Assembly (NCBI GenBank): GCA_021014325.1
Contig: CM037469.1
Span: 19,367,701-19,431,700 of the forward strand
Reading direction: 5' to 3'
Length of the DNA: 64,000 bases
Source: Plazaster borealis
Lineage: Eukaryota > Echinodermata > Asteroidea > Forcipulatida > Labidiasteridae
Shown here one piece after another: positions 14,801 to 29,800 of the stretch. The position numbers and the translations under genes are program-made. Numbering within the stretch: position 1 is the first letter of the stretch; the number at the start of each line of letters is the position of its first letter. A model generated the notes under the pieces. It was given only the letters and a program-made list of their open reading frames with translations, ran no database searches and was not told where the DNA came from.

Positions 14801-17800
14801 GGGCTGTAAAAAGTTTGTTATTAAATTAATATGGTTCGAAAGATGTTTTACAAGTAGATTGGAGCGATTCACACACTGTCCCTCGAAATTGCGTGGTTTT
14901 CCATTTTACTTCGTGAACTAACACAGTCCGTAATTTAGGGAATCAAAACAATTCTTCTGCAAAATGCAAGCATTAGAGAAAAGCGCATTACCTGATTGAA
15001 GGGTATTGCATAGCAACACTGGCATATCCCTTCCTGCCAATTCTCAGGTCCACCAAAGTCATACTCTCCTACCACTCTATCTGGACCATCCCAGAACAAA
15101 ATACTTGTGACGCTGTGAAGGTCTGATGATGCAGCCAATAGATCAAACTGAACAAGAAAAATTACCATTTTTTTTTTGTTAGTCGCAAACAGGCAGATTA
15201 TAAACCAAATAGTAACACCATAACTTCTAAGCTTTGATGCATAGATATTTGTACTACTGGTAAAAATGCAAAGTCACTAATTTGTATAAAGAAGAGTTAC
15301 TGCACTTTGGGTAAAAAGAAATATTCATATAATTATCAGTTTCACTGAATATTTAGATAACAAACATTCGTTGATGCAGAAACAAAGTTGTCTATTCCAT
15401 TTGAAACACAACTTAATTTACATTAAGTTGGGCAAGGTTTTGATAAATGCTATTTAAGAACCGTGCATGTTATATTTTCAACTTGTTACAGATTCTTTTA
15501 GATAAACGAAGTAGGTTTGCCAGGTAAAACTAATCATGACCACTGACTGAATATCAGGTCGTCAATCAGTGAGTAAAAAACTCAATATCCTCTTGCCACT
15601 TTCACCTATTACACGGAGAACATTTACCTCGTATTCAGAGCTCCGGAAAATTTGTGCATTAATGACATACGCTCCGGAGAGCATACGAGGTCCCACTGTA
15701 TCTCGTTCCATCTTCAGTGACACACTTTCATCTGATGCAATTACCTAAGAAAAACAATCGGGTGAAAGTAGTAAAAAGGTGTGGTTATTTATTCGACGAT
15801 TCTTGTTATTGTTCGATCATTCTCATCGAGCTAGTCTGCTTAGACCTCATTTTTACTCATGTTTAGTAGTCAGCTGATGTTTTCTCTTTATATACATTAC
15901 TTCACTTTGAATTGTTATTGTCGTTATTATCATTGTTATTATTATTATTAATATTGCTATAATATTAATATTATTATCATCATTTCTGTCTTTGTGCAAC
16001 TTGTCTGTCCTTACGTTTTTGTTACTGTTTTGCGTTCTGTTTGTCTGTCGTTGAGGCATCTCACCACAAGCCTCGACTTCTAGATGATGCCTCCATATTT
16101 TCAGCCTTGTAATTAATGCTTCTTTGATTACTTCTTTAAAGCAATGTTTTGGCTATGTACTAATTTCATGAAGTATGGAAATAAATGTGAGTTTGAATTG
16201 AATTGAATGTTGCCACCTTTGCCATTACTGATAAGAAACTGTGATTACTTCGTAGTTAGGGAAATCAACATTTTAGAACTCTGTTTGATAGTTAGGTTTG
16301 TACTGTTCTTCTACCGCTCAATCGTTATTTTCATCATCATGTTTCTTAGTAATTTGAAATAACAAAGAGCTTGCTCTGATTAATTTAGTGAAATTCAGGT
16401 GCCAATCCGAATTTAAGGTATCTTACCTGCTGATTTTGGTACGCTAAATCCCACTTGTCAATCCTCATGTTCCAAAGTCCGTTGAAATCCAATGCCAGCC
16501 ACTTTGGATCAGTAAAAGAAATGTCTGTCAGAAGGCAGGGTGGCCCCTCTGGGTTCGGCTGGTGTAGGAATGTTCCTGATATAAAGGGCGGAATGGATAG
16601 GTTGGATTTCTAATGTTAAGTTGATGTTAAAGTTGTTTTAAAATTAGTAAAGATTTGTGTGCTTGAAACACCTTTGCTGCGATAATAACAAAACCTTAGA
16701 GTGCAGAATGGTATAGTTTAATACCTATGCAGATAATTAACTAACGCTTTAGAAAGATGTGGAAGTATGTACGAAAATAGTCAAAAACAATTTCCTTCAT
16801 ATTATGTTTAAAACTGGTATGGAATTATTATTTGGACATTATAAATTTTACGTAAATGTCTTTCGTCATTATATGACAAAATTAGTATCCTGTGAATACA
16901 TTCTCTACATACCAGTGACCTGGCTTCTACTATTAGCGTCTGTCAGATCCATCATGAAATCGTTTCCATCAACAACCAATCCAGGACTAGGCTTTGATTC
17001 ATCCACAAATACTGGTCCTACTTTGGTTATCGTGCTATCCTCTGCATGGTTCGTGGCCTTTAGCTCAACAAAATACGGGTGGTTGGTCTACAGAGTAGAA
17101 AAGGACAATAATTTAGCACAGCAAGGCAAAGTGGGTTTCCTTTTCTGAAAGATCCATTCACTGAGAAAGAGGGGAAATTATTTGCAAATTTTTCAAAATT
17201 TCTTTAAAAAACGATTACACTAGAATATTTGGTGGACAGAAGGCAAATTTAAAAAAAATAACATAATACTTTATCTGTATGTTAACCATAGCTTTCATTT
17301 AAAAAAGTGTTTTCCTTTGATTTGTATTTATTTATTTATTTATTTCGTCTTATTTAGCCCCATCAGTTATCAAAGAACTGTTCTCCCTGGGGGCCCTGGG
17401 GAAGAAATGATCTGGTCTTGAAGAAAAAACTGAAACAATTTGAAGAGGATCAAGAAACAAATACACCAACTTACCACCAAGCCTAAGTCTACATACGTAA
17501 ACTCTGAAATAACTGGGCCAAGAACCAGCCACTCCTGACCAGGTACATGGGTTAGATTACCGCTGTCTTCCATGTCACATGATGCAGCCTCAAGGAGACG
17601 GATATTGAAGGATTTAATTCCACTTTCTTTGTCTATGTAGTCCTCCCATACTACATGAATGGACTCGGTGCTATCTGTGTAAGTCACCACCTGTCACGAA
17701 AAAAATACATTATAGTTTCAATTAAAGAATATTTAACTCAACACCCCCTCTTTAGTACAACTGTTTAGGTTTTATTTTCAAGAACCCATTTAATTAAAAT

Positions 17801-20800
17801 AACCACTTTGGGATGAGTGGGGTTTGAAACCTTGCATTGTGGGAATACAATCTAGTTTGCGGAGACACATGTGTATGTACATATTAAACTCCCTCTATGA
17901 GCTGTGGTGGTTCTGATGAGAAGAACTAGTGGTCTAGCTCCTGAACGTTTCGATCAGTTCGCTCTGATGAAGACGACCAGAACACACTGAACGAGTTATT
18001 AACCACCGGTTCTTCTCAGAACCACCACAACTAATAGAGAGAGTTTGGGTATAATGGTGTCTAATCACAGCAAACCTCAGTAGATTCACTTAAAGGCACT
18101 GGACACGTTTAGTAATTGTCAAAGACCAGTATCCTCACTTGGTGTATCCAAACATATGCATAACATAACAAACCTGTGAAAAGTCGGGCTCAACTGGTCA
18201 TCGAAGTTGCGAGAAAATGATGAGAGAAAAAACACTCTTGTTGCACAAATTTGATTCAAACATTTTAGTGAGAAATTACCTCTTTCTCAAAAACTAAGTT
18301 ACTTCAGAGGGAGTCGTTTCTCACAATGTTTTATACTATCAAAAGCTCTCCGTTCCTCGTTACCAAGTAATTTTTTATGCTAATATATATTTTGAGTAAT
18401 TACCGAACGTGTCCAGTGCCTTTAAGGATACCTCAATCTCCAAATGTGGCCTTATTAAGATCAAATCTCCTTGTTCTTAAAATAAAATACTTCGAAGTAT
18501 TTTGCGGTCGTCTTCTACAATCTCCAATATATCGATAATGACAGTATTAGATAAGTTAATATAACTTTAACATGAATGAAGAACAATGACTATACATACC
18601 ATGTCATAGAAAGGTCCAGCACGAAGTCGTCCTTCAGTGGGCGGGGTGATGTCAACCGAGAAGTGACCAGTGGAAGAGTTACACTGCCCTCCATCGTTCA
18701 TTCCTTGAACAGGAGAATTGAACATAACACAGTAAATTAAAATCCTTTACTGTTAGATCACTGGAGAAAAAATCCATTCTACATGAGAGATTCAGGAACC
18801 ACTGCAAGGAAAGCATAACTCTACAGTGAAGTATATCTCACCAACAACCGTCACGAAGTAGGAACCTCTATGCTGTAGACTCAGGCCTTTGATCACCTGA
18901 TACGTATCCTTGCCAACAAAATGCATCTTACTTTCTTGAAAGGTAGTCTTCGACTCGTCGGTTGCCAGCAGCATGTCCAAACAGTCCATGTCTTCTGGTA
19001 ACACAGCAGCCGAAGCGGTACTGCCCAGCCCGACATAGTAGAATAGGATGGGGAAGGTTGAATCAAATTCTTGCCATTGGAGTTTGATTCCTGAGAGCCA
19101 ATTGACGTACTCTGGTATTTTTACCTCCGTAGCTATTTTGACAAGTGAATAAATAGAACATACTCTACCTGTCAAATGTTGTATTCCCTAATTTCAAAAT
19201 GCAAGATGAATTGCAACACACTACACTGAAATTAATGTTTGCAGTATCAAAGTTAAAGATATTACACAGAACAGGATTGGTAGAGCTGATCAAATAGTCG
19301 CAGCCAGCGTTCCTATTTTGTGTGAATAACTATACTTGAAGAAGCAAACCTGTGAAAATTTGGGATTAATCCGTTATGTGAGTCAGGAGCAAATTGTGAC
19401 AAACCATGCACAATGTCCTGCTTGTAAACACAAAATGCGGTTGTATAAACCAAAATTAGCTGTTGCGTTTTTTGTTTAGGTTTTCAAACAGTTTTCGCAA
19501 ACATGACTTCATTTCAGACGAACATATTTCACAGATAAAACATACTTTAAGTACGAACTTCATAATCAGTAAGCCTTCGGACTAAACTTCAACAATGATG
19601 TTTTTATCCTTGCCAATCGATATACTACTTTTAATAAATTAAAACTACAACAAACAAAGTGGGAAAGGAAGGACTGAAAGCATCCTTAACATACCAACAA
19701 CTTTACTATCCACACCAGCATGTATCCCAGATGACGTGACCTCAGCAGTGGAGAAGCTTGCACTATGACCTCTGACCGTCACGTAGTACGTAGCAGTCAT
19801 TGCCTTTAGATTAAGGTTATTGAATGTGACCGATGTATTCTGACCAACGTTAGTGAAGGGCACTGTGTTGTCTCTAGTCTTTGGGTAGCGACGATCGGTG
19901 CCCACTGCAACCTCATAATAGTCAACAGTCTGCTCTGTAACATGATCTTTGGTCACCTCAGCATTTCCTAAATTTACATCCCAACACAATTAAAACGTTA
20001 TGAAAAAGGTATCAATGTGTGTATAATTAAGGCCGAAATAGCTTATAATCTCAATTTGCTTAATCCGTTAATCCATGATTTACCTGTATGTTCAACGGTC
20101 TCTTTTGCTAGTGCCCCTTGACCAAAGCCACTCCAGCTTGCCGACAGGGTGTCGGTTTCTTTCTGGTGGGTTAGATCAATGCCTACAAGGAGACCATCGT
20201 AAACTTGACCAGGTATCAGTGGGTCTCGTTTCACGGTGATTCCATCAGAGCGGAGTGTGATGGGTATGTTCAGAGCGTTTGTAGCCCGCACCACGGTGTA
20301 ATACGTCTCGCCGTCTTTCATTTCAATGTCCGTGTTTGTGTCTGAAGTGCGGTCTGGAAAGTATCAATATAAATGGAATTAGTGAAAAATTGAAATAAAA
20401 ACGCAAGATTACCATGGTTTCTTATGAAGTAACGGTTATAAATATAAATATATATTTAGTCAATTTTGAAAGAAAGAAACCAATTTCTAAAATATCAATC
20501 TTTTCCTCGCAAGATACCCTAACATTCGAGCAGTTCTAGCTTTACCTGTATAGTCAGTATTAAAAGTATTATTTTCGGCAGGACACAAATGTGGTCGAAA
20601 ATTTCATGAAGGTTTTGCTCCTTCAACAAGAAGCAAAATCTGCTTTTATGTATTTTTTTAATGGCAGTTTCCTCAAGTCTTCAATCCAAAATATAATTTT
20701 TAAACGCTTATCATGACAATGGACATTAGTATTATTACCTCCTACATCTGTCAGTGACTGGCTTTGTAATCCGTCAATTCTATAAATAGCCCACTCGTAC

Positions 20801-23800
20801 TTCCTGATTGGACAAGGATCTCCATTGAAATCCCAAGAAGCACTTAGTTCATTTAAAGATGTCTGAAAGTCCAGGTCATAAAGGTCATTTGAAGTGACTC
20901 CATCTTTGATTGTGAAAGGTCTTAGCGGCTGAAGTCCTGCACTGAATCGACTGACGAAGATGCCGTTAGACAATGCCGTGCTTGTCAAACCAGCTTCATT
21001 GTATCCTCTCACTGTAGCATACACTCTACGCACACCACTTAGATCAAGATTAGTCATAATCTCTGAAGTCTGGTACCTATCCACTTCATAGAATGATTTG
21101 ATCTGAGCTCCTCCTGGTGTAGTTCCTAATGCTACTTCATACTTAGTGAGCTGAGTATCTTCATCTTTGAACGGTTCCCATAGGATCTGAATCTGGGTGA
21201 TGGACTCTAAACACTCTCCATCCAGACCTAAGCAGTCGTCTGTGTTACTGCAATCCCAGCTCAGCTGCCTCTCTGGATTGCTGTGATTCAATGTATGAAC
21301 ACCAGACAGTTCCACCACAACGCCATATGAGGGCGGGGTGTCATCGATCTCAATGGGTTTAGAGAAGGCATATGTACTTTGGCTGACGGCGTTGAAAGCC
21401 TCAATGGTGACAAAATAGAGTTTGTTATGCATCAAGTTTAAATCTGCAAACGAATTTGATAAAATGTCCCCTTTGTTAAAGCTACCAGTTAATGTAATGT
21501 ATAGCCAAACCAGAGTGGCTGAGGTTAACAAAATAAATAGGATACAAGTTTTACCAATTTGTCCAATTATTGAATTTATAGGTGACTAAAAGAAGAGATA
21601 ACTTGATTTGTCTTACCTGTGGCACTGTAGTGTGTCATATAGCCAGGTAAATTTTCTGACACAAACACATCTTTCAGACCCTTTGCAGTACCAACAAGAA
21701 ACCTTACATATTCAATTTCAGACTCATCATCTAGGAAATCAGTCCAGCTGCACTTGAGGGCGCTATCTGCGTGTATGAAAGATGGGCACAGGACCTAGCA
21801 GAGGGAGACAAAGTATAAGCCATTATGACAGCACCTAACACTATGAACAACCTGTGCAGCTGTCAATTTTACAATTGTTGAATTGCTTGCACGCGGGATA
21901 CATACCTTACCAGCACTTGGTGGAGTGGTGTCTACAGTTAAACTGGTAGTATAAACTGTTTGCTTCAGCCCAACACTGTTGATGGCATGGACAGTCAAAA
22001 TATTCGGCAAACCTGATATCAAAAATAGAAGTATTATTTTTTAAACGGAGAAAAAATATCTCCATCTACAAGCCGGAACATACTTTTACGTTAAGAGATA
22101 TCACGTATTTAAGGAGGATTGGTGATGATTATACAATAATTTAAGGAACTTAGAGTTTAAGACATGCTCACAGCAAATGTGTGGTAGAGAAGCTTACAAA
22201 ATCTGCCTGGGAGTGTAAAATGAGAATTTTTTGTGAAAAACCCTTTAAAATAATTGTTTGAGACTCTCATTTGTTTCAAAGTGTCTTCCCTTGTTAGATT
22301 CACATCAGCAAAATCACCTTCGGGCGCAGGTTTCACCATAGACGAAGGAATATAGGAATTGTTTGTTTGTGTCAGAGGAAACACGTCAAAAGCTCCTGCA
22401 TACTGTCCCACGGAAAAGTATGTTGCAATGAGGTTACTCTCCAAGTCCTCCACATCCCACTTGGCATTGATAATGTCGACGTAGGGCTGATAAAGTTGGA
22501 CACCACCTAAGCCCTGAAGCAAACGAACCAAACAAGAATAACGAGCAGAAAAACAAATGTTTGTTGTACAATACACCATATTAATTTTAATAAATGTTTG
22601 TTTTCTTATAAAAGAAAACGCAAAAGGAGAAAGAACATTTGTTGAGGATTTTTTTAAACAATCATTTAACGATTTTCAAACCAATATCAAATTATGTCAT
22701 TACTCACCCAAACGACAGTTGTGTCAAGTTCTCCAAGTTCATTGATGTTTATGTTTGGCGGTTTAACATCTACCGTGAAACCATTGGAGACAGTTTCTAA
22801 TACATTGTCATCATTGGTGATGGCACGGACGGTGCTGTAATACGTCACGCCATGGTGGAGAGGTAGTGGAGACTGCGCCTTGCCCTGACCGGCAAGACCT
22901 GTTAAACATAAAATATAAAACACCTAAAACTAGTGGCATAGTTTTTGAAATTGTAATTAAAAAATTACCCTTTTTCATACAAAGTTTAACATTTTTCAGT
23001 GTCGTTTAATATAGTAGAAGATGAGGTAATTGATGAGATAACGTTACCTGGCATGTCAGGGTCACTTCCAGGCACTACTCCATCTGAGGTCAAAGGTTGG
23101 ATGTCTTCTCCTCCAGGGGTCGTGCCAACTGCCCACTCATAGTAAGATATACCATGCAACTGGCTCTGTAAAATAAAATAAAAACAGTTAGAAAAAGCAT
23201 ATATAGGCTTAATGTTTTGTTTTTTGGTTTTTTGTTTTTTTGTTTGTTTGGTTTTTTTTGGGGGGGGTGGTTTATATTTTTAGCCTAAAATATATGGTTT
23301 CATTTATGGCAGTCTTACCTCAAAGTCATCAAACCAAATTGTGACAATTTCTCTCTCTTTTTGAGCGTCTTTGTCCTTAAGCATGCTTGGACCATCAGTC
23401 ACGTACCCTAAAAGAAAACAAAATATATAAAAAGTCAAAGCCGTAGCTAATCCAAAAAGGCAGGTAATCTACCCGGTTGCTCTGTTTCAGCTGCCCAAAA
23501 CTTCCCTCGAAATTTCGGTTTTGAATCTTTATTGAAACAAACCTGTCTGATCCTCTTCGACAACTCTGATTGGTGAGGAACACATGACGTCACTGAAGGC
23601 CCCCGCACCATTCTCACTCTGCACGCATACGTAGTAGACAGGGCGGCAGTCCAGGGTGAACTCTACATCATTACATGTTGATTTGTTTGTAACTTCTAGG
23701 TCAAGGTTCAGCAAGACATCGTCGTTTTTTTGTCCAAACGCTGTGAAGGGTTTGATGTTTTCAGCTCCTTCGGAAACATAATGTGGTTTTTAACTTTTAG

Positions 23801-26800
23801 CCAACACAGAATAAAGAGATGAATTTTCTAAATTCGATTACAATAACAGGTGTCACATCCAAAAAGATTGCTCTAAAATTCACTTAACTCTTGGTATTTT
23901 TTTACTTAAAAACATACAATGTTTCTAACAACAAGAGTAAATACATTAGTTTTTGATACATACAATGTTTCTAACAACAAGAGTAAATACATTAGTTTTT
24001 GATACAAACAATATTTCTAACAACAAGAGTAAATACATTAGTTTCTGATACATACAATGTCTCTAACAACAAGAGTAAATACATTAGTTTTTGATACATA
24101 CAATGTTTCTAACAACAAGAGTAAATACATTGGTTTTTAATACTTTTGGCGAAACAAACATCTTCAGGTACATTTAAACTTTGAAGCTTTAAACTTGTAT
24201 TAGTTCAGGTTGAATTATTATAATAGTGTGCAGCATGGTAGTAAATATTTTAAAACAAATCTAGAAAATTGTAGAACATCTCCTTACTCGGAGCTGTGCC
24301 AACCGCAACCCAGTAGTTCTTAATACCACTTTGACCATCAGTTCCCAGCCAAGATGCCTGAATTGTGGAGCGACTGTTCTGGAATAGGTATCCGTTGATG
24401 ACTTCTTCGTCTCCACCATCTAGATTCCCACCACGTACGTACCTTATCTTTTAAAAGTAAAAAAAGAAGAAAAAAAGATAACAACTTCGAGCATTATTTA
24501 CATATAAAAAGGCAAGCGTCTTTGACAACTTTTACAGTTTTAGATTAATTAATTTAGTTAAAACAATTCTTATTTATTGAAAACTACATTTTTTTTCAAA
24601 CTGTTAGTAAAACTTTGGTATCCTGATCGAAACATTTGCTTAATCCAATTAGATTCTAAATATTAATAAAACCAAATGCATACGCTATAGAATTACAAAT
24701 TATTTTGTAGCAGTCTCATACTAATCTGTACCTACCACAGGTGGCGTAGGGTCTACCCTGATACCGCTAGTCGAATGTGATGCTATCAGTTTAGCCTGGT
24801 TTTGAGCCTTGATTCTTGTGATGTAGACGGCCCCTGCACGAAGTGACAATCCCCTTTGCACGTGGGATTTGGTAGTGACGTCTGGTATCTTCTTGAAGCT
24901 ATTTGGATCCGAGTCTAAAAAATGATACCATCTTTTTTATTCATATCACTGGTAACATTGTAATCAGATTTAAAGTTTTTTTCTAGGAGTTAAATAATAA
25001 TTCATTATTATAATGAATTATGCTTATAAAGTGCCTTACATCCATGGCTGGACCCCAAGGCGCTGTACAAATTAAAACAGCACCAAAACAAGCAAAATAA
25101 ACAAAGATCATTAAAATATGATTTAAAATATTAAACCATAAAACTGGGCCAGCCAGTATTTAAAACTACGACACACCACAATAGTTAAAACAATTCGGAA
25201 AACACCCCTCAGCATGAAAATGTACAGCTATTAAATTTTTCAAATGCAAGATGTTATAGAAAAAAGTAGTTCAATTACAATACTGCATTTAACGGTTTAT
25301 CCAGAGAATACATTTACAAAATAACAGGAGAGTTACAATGTATTTAGTTAAAAGCAGTTTTAAAAAAATATTTCTTCAGATTTGTCTTAAAATGACAGTT
25401 TTGATACAAAAATAATATGAATTTATCATTTTTATTCAAGTCGATTTTATCTAACATTGCAGTGAAAGAACGTGCTTTCTTTAGTATTATTAATAACTTA
25501 TTATTCATAAATAGCTTAAATTTTACCTGCTGGGAAAACCTTGCGTTTGTTACCCTGTCGCATTTCATAAATGGCCATTTCATATGATGAAATTCCCGAT
25601 TCCTCGTCGAAGAAGTCCCAATGAACAGCAAGACTATCATTGTGTGTCTGTAGCAAACAAGACAGGCAATTAGAAAGGGTGTGGTTACTAAAGTATAGTA
25701 CTTGTTTGGTAATGACTCAAAACAAATATTAGAATAACAACTTACTCGGTAACAAGCAACGGAGAGCTGTTGATAGTATAACACATTGTAGGAAACGACT
25801 CCTATGAAGTAACGTAGTTTTTGAGAAAGAGGTAATTTCTCACTAAAATAATAAAAACATCTTGCAAGAAGTTTTTATTCCTATCTGAAAGCACACAAAT
25901 TTGTACAACAAGGGTGTTTTTTCTTTCATCATTTTCTAGCAACTTCGATGACCAATTGAACCCAAATTTTCACAGGCTTGTTATTTTATGCATATGTTGG
26001 GATACACCAAGTGAGAACTCTGGTCTTTGACAATTACCAAACGTGTTCAGTGCTTTTAAGAACCCTAGTTGGACTACTCCCCTGTGCGATACACAGATAC
26101 TGTACTATTTATACGAAAGTGAAATTCCTCAACGGCGCTTGGTAATAGGGCAGTATTTTTTGGTACACATTGTAACAGCCGTAGTTGTCAGGCGAGGGGT
26201 TGGTCAAATATTGCATAGTGTGGAACTATTCTGAATGAAAAAGGATCACTCATGTAGCACATAACTTTCAAAGGTGTTTTTTGTTTTTTTAATTGACCGA
26301 AACTGTTTGCCTGTGAACTGCCTTGTGTCACATTGTCATTAGACTTACCATGTCAGAATTACAGTTCAACTTTTCCTTTAATTAACCTAGGAGGATGTAG
26401 ACCTACAAGATTCTCTCAAGTAGAGCTTGGGTAGTAATATTAAGTGCCGTTATGAACAATAACATTGTATATTGTGTGGTGACTTTACGAAATAATACCA
26501 AACCTGGAAGTCTGCATCCTGTCCAACAACAAGCCCGTCTCCGAGGGATCGTAGCATAGGAGGAGTCAAATCAACCAGGAAACCATTGGTTGGAGTATCA
26601 ATGTGATTGACAGCCTGATTTATTGTACGTAGGTTGATGTACACTTGGTCCTTGTGGTGCAGGTGGAAATGATGCCACTCAATTGAAGAGACGTCGTTGC
26701 CAACTGAAGCAGCCTCGTGGATAACCTCAAAGTCGTTGGTTGAATGTTCACTTTTAAATTGAAAGAAATCAAATGACTTGAAACGGAATTTCATAAACTC

Positions 26801-29800
26801 TTCCTTGATCTCAGGAAAACCATGTTTTTAATACCCAATTTAAAAATACCCCATTTGAAAGCAAACATTGAACGAGAATAACGGGGCATCAGTCATTTTA
26901 TAATTTTATACTTGTTGTACTTTTGTGTGGAATCAGCTGTATGATGCTTGGCTAAGGTGAAATAAGTAGTTGTGATTCAAGATTAATTTTGATACTCAGA
27001 AAAGAATTGAGTGGGTTGAAAATGCATTGATTAGAAACATGGACAGACCTACCTGTCATCGTGCTTACGGTAGATTGTGACTTGGTAGTCTTCAATACCA
27101 GACTCAGGATCAGAGAATCCCAGCCACTGAGCTGACACTGTGGCTGGTTTAGAAGAGAAGTCAAGGTCCGTTGGACCTGGGAGGAGGCCATCATGGACGC
27201 TCCCTTGGACTGGTGGAGTTAGATCAACAGTCACTGGCAACATACGGGAGTAACATTTTAATTTCCAAAATGAAAGTCACGTGATGACCAAGTGATTTTC
27301 TATTTATTTCTCAATAAATTCTCTAGCAATTTGGTTTTCGTCTAGGTGACAAAAAGCTCTAAATATTTCACCTTAATGTCAATTTTGTTTTCTTTCTTTT
27401 TTTTTAATAAGGGGAGAAGTTTTCCTTTTACTTTTGGAGTAAGGGGAGAAATTTTCCTTTTCAATCATTTGAATTTTTATAAGAGTCGCTCTGTCGACAA
27501 CATAGTTAAAACAATTGCAGTGTTCAGGCAGTATTAATGAAATATTAGAAATATAGCACTGGTTGGTTTCATAGGGGATAAAATGAGGGATTAGGATAAA
27601 TGCAGTTTGTAAAATTACCTCCATTTGATGAAGTCGAAACATTCAACTTTTCATAACCACCGTGGAACGCTACAAGCGTTGAGTAGTAGGTCTCGCCGTG
27701 CTGAAGGGTCACATACCCGGAGCAGGCACCATGCTCTCGGCGAGACACTTTGACAAAGTTTACAACGTTGCTCGACAGCGGTTGTGTTCCAACGGCCCAC
27801 AGGTACGAGGAAATACCAGATTCAGGATCTAACCAGTTGTACCAGTTTCCACAAATCTAAGTGAACGCATTGGATTAGTAGATAGATGAAACTATGCTGA
27901 ATACTATTTTATAACCAAATCTGTTCTCGACTGTAGATACTGAATCTTAAGATCTAATTACGGACTTGGCGACAATAATAACGAACTGAAACATTGACTG
28001 GAAAGTTTTCATAAAAACCCCAAAACATGCTACAATTAATAGTATTGCTGTCAAAACTTTCAAAAGTACATATTTATAAATGATGTCGTGGGAAGAGTCC
28101 CTATACAAAACATTAAAACGAAGAACAAAGAAATTTGATGAAATTCCTTCTTTTACCTCATTCCTATTTTTAGTGAACAGAAGATCTCGGCCAGCATAGG
28201 GTCCATCAAATAAGTCTCCAGCAATTGGTGGAGTGTCATCGACCATTAATGGTTCATCAACATGCTCTACGGTTCGAAGGTCAACTACAGAGTAAAAACA
28301 AATAATAATAAGGGGAATGATTGAACGTGAACTTGATTGAAAAAGGAGAAATCCTAGTCAACCCTGTGATCATCTCCAATATCACACAGCAATGTCAAAA
28401 CACAATGATTTAAACAAAAACAATTGTATGGGGATGCAAATTTAACATCTATTGATGCGGGGTACCCGCTGTTACAATATATAATTCGAGCTGCCTCTAA
28501 CTACAGGGCAATCTCGGTGGTCTAGTGGTAGACATCTGCTCTAGAATGGCAAAGTTCGTGGGCTCGAATCTCATCCGAGTAATAATGCCTTTGGATTTTT
28601 CCCACAGGACTCGGGAAAGTACTGAGTATACAGTACTTTGAACAAATCGGTGTTTGGGTAAAACCAAACAATATGATTTGTTAATAGTGACACCTTAACC
28701 TTAATACCACATTTCCTTCGCACTTTTGATGAATTTAAAACTATAATAACTTTGTACCATTATTGACAGCTCTGATGATCAGCCAGCATGGTATGCCATT
28801 TGGAATCTTGAAGTTGATAAAAAGTTGTTGACTAACTGTGAGGGCTTCCCAGTCATGCAGAGATATATCCCTGGGTGTTCTTCCGGCTGCGACATGGTAC
28901 TCAAGCAGGTGGGAATCTGGATCGCTGTAAATCATTCAATATTGTGTTTTATTACTTGATTTTGAAAAAAAAAAGATGCAAGGTGATCCTTCCCATGTTA
29001 TTCGTTAACGTTGGTGTGGAAAATGGCTACACGGCAGTTTTTTATTAAAGGTTGAGTGGCTCCTGACTGGCACCCCAAACAAAGATATTGACAAAATAGG
29101 GAGACCGCCAACATTTGGATCAGATGGCTCAGTTAATCCGGATGTCGTAGGTTCAAGTTCCGGCAAGTCAAACAATTTTGTTTAAACCCAATTAAATATA
29201 AAAAAAACACATTTAGATTGTCGTTCTTGTTTGTCGAAAAATCAGTTACAGCTTATTTGTGGCTTCTGATTTGACAATATAGGGAGATTGCAAACATAGG
29301 GCTAGACAGCTCAGTTTGTAGAGCGCCGGCACTTAATCCGGAGGTCATAGGTTCAAATCACGCCCTAGTAATTTGTTCTTTGTTCAACCCCAATATTACC
29401 AATTATCTTGAGTGTCGGTCTCGTTTGTCGAAAAAGCTGTGTTACAGGGGTAATCTTAAGTTTGAGTTTGAAAATGTGAGAAAAGTAAACCAAATCAGCT
29501 CTCTTTAAGCAACTAAGTTTCAGAATATTTGGCAGTACGATTGTTAAATCTCATCTTGTATGTAAGTTAGGTCTTCGATTGAACACCATATCAAGTTATA
29601 ATTTACTGTAATTTTTTTGTTAAACACATACTCACCCTGCCTTCACTTGCAATCCAATTCTACCAATAGAGGAATCATAAGTGATGTTATCAATGCTGTA
29701 AATTATGGGCGGAGTGTTATCAATGATGAGGGGGGTGCTGTGACATACAGTCAACGCCATTGGGCCGCCGAACTCCACCTTATTCAGAGCACGCACGCTG

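Noticed and set aside
27379..27642. 87-codon minus-strand open frame
   Set aside because: It extends past the exon 63 donor through poly-T sequence and has no domain signal.
29282..29360. A tRNA-Lys gene
   Set aside because: The acceptor stem does not pair fully and the sequence is part of a repeated unit, so it is a SINE.
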